Below are positions 11,886-21,370 of a stretch of 64,000 nt of DNA, in pieces. The translations under genes were made by a program, and so were the position numbers. The notes beneath the pieces were generated by a model. It did not search any database and was not told the origin of the DNA. It was given only the letters and a program-made list of their open reading frames with translations. Within the stretch, counting starts at the first letter, position 1. Each line of letters begins with the position of its first letter. This stretch comes from Grammothele lineata. Lineage: Eukaryota; Basidiomycota; Agaricomycetes; Polyporales; Polyporaceae. The stretch covers positions 124,001-188,000 of the forward strand of contig NDFF03000024.1 in the NCBI GenBank assembly GCA_002150815.3, given 5' to 3'.

Positions 11886-12582
11886 ACGCCGAGGGATGGC
11901 AGTAGTGCTGTGGTTAAGCTGGGGTTTACGTGGTGGGAGAGGGTAGGATAGTCACAGTTGACGGTAAAGTACCAGTCGCGGCGGAACCGGTTGTTCAGCA
12001 CATTTCAAAGTCCGCTGGCTTATGAGCGTCTGATGGCGGCAGGTCAATCAGCGGACTTCGGAACTGCGCGCTTGAAATTAAATGAGCGACTTTCAGATTT
12101 GAACTCCGTGCGGTCAGTTCTCTAGCCAACTCCGGCCAACTCTCTCCTTCCGCAACACTCTACGCGACCATCGGACTCGGACACTATCATCAAGTAGAGC
12201 TTATCCTCTCACTACCTCATGTACACAACTTTGCGGACAACTGTACGATCCTCCAGCTTTACAATGTACCTGTCGTGAGTGCGTAAGTATTCGGATTGCG
12301 GCGGGAACTGGTTACCAGTCCAAGGTGTCCGTTGAACTTATTTTCGCAAGCGAATTCGACGAAAGGGCGGCTCTAGTCAGTGAGCGAATCACCAGATTAT
12401 GCACAGCCGAAGAGGTGCGTGAACACCGCTTCCAGAAGCATTCCCGCTGTACTAGGGTTCAGCACACCGGGGACATGCTTCAGCCGCGCTGTGCGTATTG
12501 TACCTGTAGTATAAGGAGCGTCAGATGCTGTGGGATCCCCTTGTCGCTAGCCTCGTCAGTGCCCATCCCTTCGCGAGTACCC
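11886..12582. other. Intergenic region, divergent promoters
   Basis: Divergent spacer between the F-box-like gene (-) and the first ISG12-like gene (+). I found no convincing gene or repeat. Confidence 0.45.
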
Positions 12583-13227
12583 ATGGAAAGTCGAGGTGAG
12601 ATGAAGTTCCTGAATGAGTAAAGCGGTAGTGGTACTCATTTCGTTGTCAGGCAATCCACATAACTATAGCAAGTCCAACGATAGGCCTCAGTGCATTTGC
12701 CCAAGCCGCCGTGCTGAGCCTGATCGCGGCCGTTCCCCAAAGGATGACAACAACTGGCAGAGGCGCCTCCAAACCGCGGGGCTTTGCGCTGCGTGGGTCG
12801 GTTTGACCATAGTCACGGCCGGTGTGGCGGCGATCTTCTTGCCCGGCATCGCACACGCTGGTGATGGTACGTTCATCCTACATGAGAGACCCTTAACTAT
12901 ACTCCCAAATACCAATCAATGCGTCGCACGTTAGGTGCGGCCAGACATTCCGACTTTCACCCAGGAGACCCCAGTGGGGGCCTGTTTTCCGTACGGCAAA
13001 CGTCAACGGCTACAGGGAGCTCGCTCGCCCCCGACACAATTGTCAGAAGAGGAGAACACCCGAAGAATAGCGACAACACTTCCCTGAGTGAAGTATTGGC
13101 CGGTAGTCGCAACGGTACTGGCCTTGTTCAATGCCCTTGTGTCGCATGCGATTGCGCAGACGATTGCGAGTGCGCGTGCAAACGGAGGCTCCGGGAGTTT
13201 TGGGCCTCTGCACTAGAGGGGAGATGA
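12583..13227 (+). CDS. ISG12/IFI6-like small protein with cysteine-rich tail, divergent copy
   Basis: Three exons: 12583-12595, 12651-12866 and 12935-13227, giving 173 residues. The structure rests on comparison with the paralogue at 14228-14908: each begins with a tiny exon ending in one base of a Gly codon, then reads ...PQC[TI]CP, a hydrophobic stretch (TAGLCAAWVGLTIVTAGVAA), GGLFSV or GGVFSV, and a cysteine tail. The tail here is CPCVACDCADDCECACKRR, with exactly the spacing of the paralogue. The second hydrophobic half, strong in the paralogue, is here replaced by polar residues (HSDFHPGDPSGG), so the ISG12-type membrane core looks broken. The frame is nevertheless open and the tail intact. 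It may be a diverging gene or a recent pseudogene. Confidence 0.6.
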
Positions 13228-14227
13228 GTCTCTTAACGCTTTAGATACCGTGACTGGTTGACCACGAGCTCCTACTTTCTGGCGCCTTTTGAACGAACAA
13301 GGGAATGTTGCTGTTGTTATCCTGGACATCTTGATGAACGGCTAAAGTACTTCTGAGGTCTTATATGAGCCCGCACACGCGGCGGCGTCGTCGATCCCCT
13401 TGAGCTTTTCTCAAGGCCAACTGTATAACGCCTCATTATCCAAATCCTTCGCTGCGTCTCTATTAGCCTGAGCGGCGCGAGAGTTCCGAACAATGGCGTC
13501 ACGCAATATCATCTTCAACGTAACCAAGTATCACGAGGCAGCTCGAGCACACGACCGCGGACCAGAAGTTACCGTCATCCTTCATTCTTGTCTTTAGGTT
13601 CAGCTGCGTGCTGCTACACTGATACACACAAAGACTGCGGTACTTGTTCCCAAAACATCGGGGCTCACTCTGCAAGTGCAGACATTTATTGCGACTCCTG
13701 AAAATCCTCCTGAATTTGTGAGTGAGCCTCATCTGTTTCTCAGTATCGCATATCCTCTCAGTCGCACATGCGCAGACCTTGAAGAACGAGTCAATTATTC
13801 TCTGCCCCATGTCCTGAACCGATTATGATCGAAGGGGTGAGCACTGGTACTGAACGCCGAACGCCACCTGGGCCAATCCAGAATTGCCGCAGCATCCTCC
13901 GGGCTCCCCGACATCTTTCGGCGTCGACCGAGTGTCGCTCATGCGGTCTTCGTCAAACGCTGCCCTTGGCCCAGCTCTTGACAGAATCAAAGAAGATACT
14001 GTCGGCAGTGGCCTCGAGTAACTCTCCACGCACGGCGCTCAAACAAGAAGCCTTCGCAATGCCCTCGTTTTCGATCGAAGGGCAGCACGCCCCAAACGCC
14101 TTGTAAGCTGCGCGTTTAGTATAAGATTGAGATATAAGGACAGTCATCCGTCGTCTCATTCTCAACAAAGTCTATCTACGTAGCGTCCCGACTTCTCTTC
14201 CCCTCGTACCAGCATCGCTCTACAGCC
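13228..14227. other. Spacer between the two ISG12-like genes
   Basis: One kilobase with several short open frames on both strands (for example 13825-14106 + and 13953-14168 -). None has a recognisable domain or agrees with a paralogue. No gene is called; the promoter of the second ISG12-like gene must lie here. Confidence 0.45.
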
Positions 14228-14908
14228 ATGGGACAAGGTCAGTCGACGTATACGGATATCATTGTATTGATCTGTACGCTCACAATCTATGCGCTAGGCC
14301 CACCCCGCTCTAATAACAACACGGAGAAACCTCAGTGCACTTGTCCTCGCTCCGTCAAAGGTGATAACGATGAAAGAAACCCCGGTGCCCCTCCTGGTCC
14401 CTCCCCGAACTCTGCTGCTGGAAAGTGGGGCAGGCGTATTGCAGGCGGCATACTCCTTGCCACAGCAGTTCCCGTTATTGCCACAGCCGGTGCCGCTGTT
14501 GTGTTGCCTGCCGTCGGTTTTGCTAGTACGGGCGTTGTAGGCGGTAAGTTAACTTGTACGACGGAGCAGAGGCAATGACGAGTGCTAACAATTGTATCAG
14601 GAAGCCTCGCCGCGATGGCGCAATCTATCATATACGGAGGCGCAACTGGTGGCGTGTTCTCCGTGCTCCAGTCCGTTGGAGCCACGATCGTCGCCCCGGC
14701 TGTTGGCGAGGTTGTGCTCGCGGCGGGCGCAGCTGCAGCAGGAACGGGATTGCTCGTTAAGAAGGACGGAGACGGAAACGAGCAGAACGGCGGTCAGGGA
14801 GGAGACCAGAACGAAACGGAGGACACCGAATGCTCCTGCGTCAGGTGCGAGTGCGACGACGATTGCGAATGTGAGTGTAAGCGAAGGCGCAGGGAGGCTC
14901 GGGACTAG
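14228..14908 (+). CDS. ISG12/IFI6/IFI27-like hydrophobic protein with cysteine-rich tail
   Basis: Proposed exons 14228-14237, 14298-14543 and 14601-14908, giving 187 residues. The middle (about residues 50-140) is a Gly/Ala-rich hydrophobic core: VLPAVGFASTGVVGGSLAA, then GGATGGVFSVLQSVGA. This is the pattern of the interferon-inducible ISG12/IFI6 family (Pfam Ifi-6-16), whose animal members sit in mitochondrial or ER membranes and influence apoptosis. The family occurs in fungi with unknown role. The C-terminus is acidic and then CSCVRCECDDDCECECKRRR: seven cysteines in CxCx2CxCx3CxCxC, followed by basic residues. With PQCTCP near the N-terminus this could bind metal; that is inference. The first 60-nt intron is in frame and stop-free; if retained, the start would be MGQGQSTY plus a hydrophobic segment. 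Confidence 0.78.
14238..14297 (+). other. In-frame 60-nt intron that may be retained
   Basis: Begins gtcagt and ends gcgctag, with ctcac as a plausible branch site. Its length is a multiple of three and it has no stop. The paralogue has a comparable intron at 12596-12650 in the same phase, which supports splicing. Retention would insert 20 residues including a hydrophobic run. Confidence 0.55.
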
Positions 14909-15410
14909 GTCCTTGTCTGTCGAGAGTGTATACCTGTTGTACTTGTCATCGATTGAGTTCCAAGAATCGAATACGTATGTCGTTGAGCGCGACTTGCAAA
15001 TGACCGAATCAAGTCAACACGCGACCGTGCTCCATCCAAAACATCTCAATATGCGGGTACATCTAGCGTAGACAAATACGAATACATACATGCGATGGGA
15101 AATCAGTATCGGTGCGAGAGCGGGGGTTGACTGAAGACAAGATGAAGACGAAACGAGTGCGATAACAAAAACGGATATATGCGAGGTACGTATTGGTATA
15201 TAGATGTAGTGGCGTGGGGACAACAGAAAAGCACGACGAGAGTCCAAAGGATGTGTGTGTGTACGTGTGTAATGGTGTGCGAAGGATAGAGTATGACGGT
15301 GTGTGTTCCGAAGTTGGATCCGGAGACGGTGTACGATAAGGAGATGAAAACGAGGGGACGAGAGGTGTCGCGAAATGGGAACAAGCACGAACCACTCCAA
15401 GAACAGAACA
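14909..15410. other. Intergenic region with TG-rich tract
   Basis: Convergent 3' flanks of the ISG12-like gene (+) and the histidine kinase gene (-). It contains a short TG/GT-rich stretch near 15254-15282. No gene is supported. Confidence 0.5.
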
Positions 15411-18400
15411 TTATCGATGTAGACTTGAATCAGACCTAGATCTCCGTAACCTCTTCAGGCTCTCTTCAAGATCTGTCAAGAGCGTCCAAATCAGCCATAT
15501 GCCCCGATATCGACCATCCAATGAACAAGGAACTCACCGTTCATCTTGAGAGGCTTCGGCAAGAAATGGTCCATCCCCGCCGCCTTGCACTCCTCCTCGC
15601 TCTCCTGCGTCACGTTCGCCGTGAGCGCGAGGACGGGAAGGTGCCCAGGGATCTCCCCCGCGCGCTCCATCTCACGGAGCCGCTTTGTCGCCTGGAAGCC
15701 GTCGAGCACTGCAACGCGCATGAACATACTCGTCCTGGGAAGGAGATCAGAGGGGTAGGGTGCACTCACCGGGCATCTGGCAGTCCATAAGGCACGCGAC
15801 GAACTCGTTCGCGCGCACCGCGTCGAGCGCTTGCTGCCCGTCGTTGGCCGTCGCGACGTCGTACCCGAGCTTCTCCAGCAGCCTGCACCCCAGCCGCTGG
15901 TTGACCTACGCCGTCCCAAACCGCTTCAGCTCCATGTTCGACAGCGCGCAAGAAAGGGGGAGAGACGCACTATGTTATCCTCGACGAGTAGCACCCGCGG
16001 GCGCGCCTCCTCTGCAGTGCTCTTGACGGGCGAGAGGGGGATGACTTCGACGCTCACGCCCGCCTTCTCCTTCTCCCTCTCCCTCCCTTTGCGCACCACG
16101 CCGTCGATACCAACGCCCATGTCGAGCCGCAGCGGCGCTTTCTCCTTCATCGCGGGCGGTGGCAGCCCCCTCTTCTCCTCGTCCCTCTCCTCCTCCTCAC
16201 CCTCCCCACCATCTCCACCACCATCCACATCCCCACCGCCATCCACATCCGCACCCCCAGCACTCCCAACGCCCCCAACATCCTCCCCAGGCAAAACGAA
16301 CCTCACCCTCGTCTGCCTAATATGCGCCCCCACCCGCCCCTCCGGCTCGTCCACCCACGCCGCGGCCGCATGCATGATCACCGGCCTCTTCACCAGCACC
16401 GTCTGGCGCGCCTCCTCCAGCGCCGGCTCGAGCGGCGCGAGGTCGCGCGCGTCCGAGTGCACGACGAACACCACTACCCCCGTGCCCGCTTGTGGTTGTG
16501 GTTGTGGTTGTGGTTGCGCTTGCCCTATCGCCGCGGCGGCCAAGGTGGAGGACGACAACGACGATGTTGACGCGACAGAAGACCGCACGCTCGCGCTAGC
16601 AGGGGCAGGGGCAGCCCCCGCAGCGCACATGAGCTCCCTTATGCCCGCCGATCGCCCCGCCGTCTCCGCGTCCGTCCAGAGCACGTCCACGCCCCTCGCG
16701 AGCTCCTCCGCGGACGCGTCGTGCGCCCCGGGGAGCGCCGTGTACCCATACGCAGTCCAGAGCTTGAGGTACTGCTCCTGCGTGCGCGGGTCCCGGTATA
16801 CGACGCGGATGCGTTTCTTCTTCCTCAGCGGCTCCAGCGCGGGGGTTGGGGTTGGGGCTCGAGGTGCAGCGGCGGCACCCTCCCCCTCCTCGGGCGACGT
16901 CTCCCTCGACTGCACAGTCACCGGCACCTCGACTCTAAACGTCGTCCCCCTCCCCTCCTCGCTCTCCACCCCCACCGTCCCCGCCATCCGCTGCACCAAA
17001 TGCCTCACGATGCTCAACCCAAGCCCGGTACCCTGGCGCGGGCGCGTGAGCGAGGTGTCCGCCTGGCGGAACGGCTCGAAGAGCGCGCCGCGGAAGCTCT
17101 TGGGGATCCCGCACCCCGTGTCGGAGACGGTGAGCAGCAGCTGGGAGGGCCCGGACATGCGCGCGGAGAGGAGGATGTAGCCTGTGTCGCAGAATTTTTG
17201 GGCGTTCGAGAGCAGCTGCGTGTGCGCGCGCGTGCGTCCGTTTCCGTTTCAGTGGTCAGCTGGGGCGCAAAGGAAAGAAAGAGACGGGGGGGGGGGGGGG
17301 GAAGGGGGACGCACGTTCATCAAGATCCTAAACGCATAGCTCTCGTCCAAATACACCGACCGCGGCACGTCCTCCGCGACCCACACGATCACGTCCACCC
17401 CGGGCGCGCCCGGCTGGATCCCGCGCGCCTCGGTGATCTTCGCGATGTCCTCGAGCATCCGCCGGAGCTCCATGAGCACCGGGCGCGCGGACAGCTCCGC
17501 GTTGTTCCTGTCGAGCTTGCTGAAGTCTGCCGCGGCGCGACCATTCCCCCCATTTTCGTTAGTTTTCTGCAAAAGAAAAAAGAGCAGAGAGGGAGGGACG
17601 AAAGGGGGCTCACCGAGGACGTTCCCGGCGATGACGTTGATGGCGTGGCACGCCTGCTGGATGCTGGTGACGTACAGCGCCTGCTCCTCCGTCAACTCCG
17701 TCCGCACCAGTAGCTCGCAGTACCCGTTCACCGTATGCAGCGGCGTCCGTATCTACCACGCACACTTCGTCAGCACCCCCGCTCCAACCCATTCACCAAG
17801 TACGCCCCATCCAAAAAAGGAGAGGGAAAAAGAAACGCACCTCATGGCTCGCCACCGAGATAAACTGCTGCTTCAGCACCCCCGCCTGCTCCGCCGCCTC
17901 CTTCTCCGCCATGATCCTCCACAACCGCCTCTTCGTCAATATCATCTCCGCCATCCTATTGCGCGCGCGCGGTGAGCGAGGACGGCATCGCAAAAGATAG
18001 AGGACGCGCGTGAGGCGTTAGCTCGTACGGCATTACACACCCGTCACAGAGGGAGAGGACGCACCTATTCCGCGCAGTGAGCGCGGCGTGCGCGAGCACG
18101 GCGTTGCACAGCACGCACACCGCGACGGCGACGAGGACGATCGTGATGGGCAGGAAGGCGGGGTAGGTCGGCGAGGGCGAGGGCGGGGAGCGGGTGTAGA
18201 ATGTCGCGGCTGCCATGCCTTTTGCGCGCGGGGCGTCGAGCGGCGAGCCGAGCCGTGGCCGTGACCGTGAGCGAACATACATGAGATGAAGGGGAGAAGA
18301 GGCGCACCCGTCCAATGCATCGAACTGCACCCCACGGACGCGATCGTGCTGAAGAGCACCTGCTGCCCAAAGTGGCTCTCCATGTGGTTCATCGCGAGGC

Positions 18401-20094
18401 AGCCGACGAAGCAGACCGCGAGCGCGACGGCGTAGGAGAGCGCGACGATCCGCGCGTCCCACGCGATGCGCCCCTGGGGGATCTCCATCGCCCACATCCC
18501 TGTTGACCCCGCGCGCGGTCAGCCGTAAGCCGTTAGCCTTCAATCTAACATTCCAAACTGTAGGAAAAGAGAGGGGAAGAGGACCCACCACAATAATGCA
18601 TAAACCCAATCGCGCCCGCCCACACCGCCGCCCTTACACACAAAAACAGCGTCACCGAGCGCCAATGCACCCTCGCCCAATACGCAAGCCCGAAGTGCGG
18701 CTCCGGCCGGTCCTTGGCCCTAGCTTTGATGCGCATGCGCGTCTCGCGGCTCAGGCCGTGCCGGAGGGGCTCGTTCCAGGAGTTGGAGGAGGAGGTGGTG
18801 GTGAGGGTGGTGGTGGTAGTGGTGCTGCTGAGGTCGTGTGTGAGGGAGGAGGAGGAGGTGCTGGAGGTGCTGTCGGAGCTGGAGGGGGTTGAGTCGACGG
18901 AGGAGCGGGGCCGGACGGGCGGGCGTTGGGTGGGCGTAGGCGTATGGGGTGCGGGGGCGGGGGCGGGGCGTGGGGGAGAGGAGTTCACTTTCCCTCCAGA
19001 GAACGAGGCACGCCGACGGTGGGTAGGCGACCCCAGCGGCCCGCCGTTCTCGAGATCTGAAGGGTCCGACCGACCCCTAGGAGTGGGAGCGTCGGTTGCG
19101 CGCTCGTCGGTGTCCGAGGTCGTACTGCTCCCGTCGCTCCCGTCCTCGTCCTCGTCCCCCTCCTCTTCAATGACCGACGGGGCCCCCAACATCGTATGGT
19201 CCTCAGGATCCGCAGTCTCAAGGGGAGCGTACCCCGCCTCGAGGTCATCCCCGCGCCGCCCGGCAAAGAGGCTCGCCAGCCCAACGCAGAGCTGGTGGTT
19301 CCAGTACGAAAGCAGCCTGACGGGGGCCGAGTTCTCTATCGCTTCGGAGGCATAGGGGCTGGCGAGGGCGGCAAAAGTGAAGGCTACGGCGACGACGGCG
19401 GAGAGGATGGTCAGGGGGGTGTTATAGTGGACGTCGACGTCGAGTTTGCAGGCGAGCATTCCGACTGCGGAAGGTGTTAGCACATTTGAATACGAATAAT
19501 GTCGAGTAGAGAGAAAGAGGTAAGGGGTACAAGACGTAAGCAGGGTTGCGGGGACGCAGCTTGCCCATCCCTTAACCACCCGGTGTGGGGCCCACCCTTC
19601 GAGGCGCGTTACGACAGAGGTCCCGGAGGTGTCGACACAAAGTGGTCTAGACCACTCGCGGGGGCAGAAATTTACTGCGCCGCCAAGTACTTCGACGGGC
19701 CGCTGAGCGAGACCGTTCACACCGGCGGCAGTGTGGTCAACAGCTGCAGAGCTCTCCCCGCCGCATACACCCAGCCACAAAGCTGGTACGCCCCAAGAAC
19801 TGCCGGACCAGGAGAACTCACCAAAGTGCATAGACCAAATCGCGCAGAAACCAAAAGCAAAGCTCGCGGAAAACGTCCAGGTCCACTTCAGCACGACGCT
19901 CCTAGTGTACTTTGCGTGGATCATGAGCTGGGTAGAGGTGTACGCGCCGAGCCAGGAGACGAGGAAGGAGAGCGCGATGAGCTGCGGGGGCGAAGGCTGG
20001 TCAGCGCGCGCGTTCTACGCGCTCAGGCAGGGGCGGGACGAACCTCAGGGGCCCATTTGGGCTCGAGCTTGCGCTCCAGGGAGAGAGATGCCAT
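15411..20094 (-). CDS. Hybrid histidine kinase with N-terminal MHYT membrane sensor domain
   Basis: Large multi-exon sensor kinase of about 1,200 residues. The start at 20094 gives MASLSLERKLEPKWAPE; after an intron, LIALSFLVSWLGAYTSTQLM begins the MHYT domain. MHYT-type motifs follow: IWSMHF-VGMLAC (across a 357-nt intron), GFMHYC, and SSMHWTG. A Ser/Thr-rich low-complexity loop of about 150 residues separates membrane parts. Kinase: H-box VASHE-IRTPLHTVNGY, with phospho-His codon 17843-17845; ATPase boxes DTGCGIP and GTGLGLSI. Receiver: RVLLVEDN, CLMDCQMP with phospho-Asp codon 15783-15785, LALTAN and KPLKM. The last exon reads LEESLKRLRRSRSD with TAA at 15411-15413. MHYT domains are proposed to sense gases such as O2, CO or NO through metal; the ligand here is unknown. 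It would signal through a separate phosphotransfer protein. Confidence 0.88.
16490..16520. repeat. Hexanucleotide tandem repeat (tgtggt)n in the kinase gene
   Basis: About five copies of tgtggt on the plus strand. On the coding strand this gives a Gln-Pro repeat (QAQPQPQPQPQA) between the kinase and receiver domains. Length variation between strains would be expected. Confidence 0.8.
17286..17301. repeat. Homopolymer of 16 G in a kinase intron
   Basis: A run of 16 G on the plus strand, within a kinase intron (poly-C in the transcript). It could be a natural pyrimidine tract or have an uncertain assembled length. Confidence 0.85.
19465..19821 (-). other. Unusually long in-frame intron of the kinase gene
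   Basis: Starts gtgagt after ATGCACTTTG and ends ccgcag before TCGGAATGC, joining MHF to VGMLAC as MHYT domains require. At 357 nt it is several times longer than the other introns here. Its length is a multiple of three and it has no stop, so retention would insert 119 residues without shifting frame. Confidence 0.68.
19641..19656. repeat. Perfect 16-bp palindrome
   Basis: AGTGGTCTAGACCACT equals its own reverse complement. It lies inside the 357-nt intron. It could be a dimeric protein-binding site or chance. Confidence 0.85.
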
Positions 20095-21370
20095 AGTGCA
20101 AGCGCGGAGGGCGCTGCGGGCGGGAGATGGGATGGGACGGACGTGGCGGGCGGAAGAGGGAAGGGGCTGTCTGTGTTGGGTGCGGAAAGGAGATGGTCGC
20201 CCGCCGCGAGCTGTTCCTGCGAAACCAGCGCGCGGTTACAGTCCATGTGCGCGCGATGACCTCATGCTGACATAAGCAAATGCGCTTCCCTGGACGACTG
20301 TGTGGCTTCGATCTCATTTCCGCGTATGGCCGTCAAGCCGGGTCTCGACCACGTCATTTAAGCTCGCCGCCCTAACACCTGATCCTCTCCTCCTCTCACC
20401 CCTCAGACGCCTGCGAGCCCTTCCTCCTCTACAAATTCTCTGAGCCCTCGGAGGGCACCTCCGAGGACACCTGGCGACCTCTGGCGACACTCATGAATCC
20501 GTGACGACGCTTGAACCGCTCTCCCGCCGCCCCGCCTGCCCCTGGCCCTGAAAGCAACTTCGACGAACATCCAATGTCTTGATCATGTCTATTCGCAGCG
20601 TGCGTCACAGGGGCCGGGCCATCCCGCAGCCGCCCTCCCTCTTCTCCCTAAACTCGATCTCTTACTACGCACAAGCACCTCCCTCCGGGTCAAAATTGTC
20701 CACCTCTCCTTCGTAGGCCCGTACAGAACTCCGTGCCCCCGCGCCTTAACGACGTTGTCCCCCTTCCGCGGCTATGGCATGCCCGGGCTCTCTGCGATCG
20801 GCGTGAATTGGAGAGGATCGAGCCGCGTGAGGAAGAGGGCGTGACCGAAGTAGAGGTCGTGCAGAGGTTCGTGTATCTTAATGTGAAGCAGGGCAGCTGT
20901 TCGACACTTGTAGTCGCCGACTTGTTCTGCACAACAGAGAACCCTCGTCCTCCTCCGGCGGCGGCCCTCTCACCCGCGCTCGTCTTCACCCAGTAGCGCC
21001 TCCGGAACGCGGAAGTAAACCGTCTCGGACGCTCACCCACTGCAATATAAGTCCACCTCATCAACTTCAGCCTTCATCATCGCTGCAACCATTCCAGTTC
21101 CTGCCTTCATGCATTGTCTACAGTTTAAAATGTGTTCGAAGAAGTTCTTGAAATACGTAAATGGATCTCGTAAGCAAGCAAGCGGTCAGCGGTGACGTTC
21201 GTAGTCCGGTCACTGGCCTGAGTATCGGAGTTCCTTGTTTATAATTAAGTGGACGGATGCGCCTGGTACTCGGCTAGAACCTTGCGGGAGCCAGTCGTGA
21301 CTCATCGTTGATATCTGCCCAGCAACGATAACGTACAGTCCCTATTGCCTCCTTGAACCCGACCGTCACT
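20095..21370. other. Divergent intergenic region
   Basis: Contains the promoters of the kinase (-) and the MYND gene (+). A TATA-like tataatta lies near 21240. Some open frames exist (for example 20690-21064 -) but none shows a domain or family resemblance. No gene is called. Confidence 0.5.

Noticed and set aside
15831..17180. 449-codon plus-strand open frame
   Set aside because: It lies exactly antisense to the kinase and receiver exons, is rich in Ser/Thr/Pro as expected from GC-rich complementary sequence, and has no domain.
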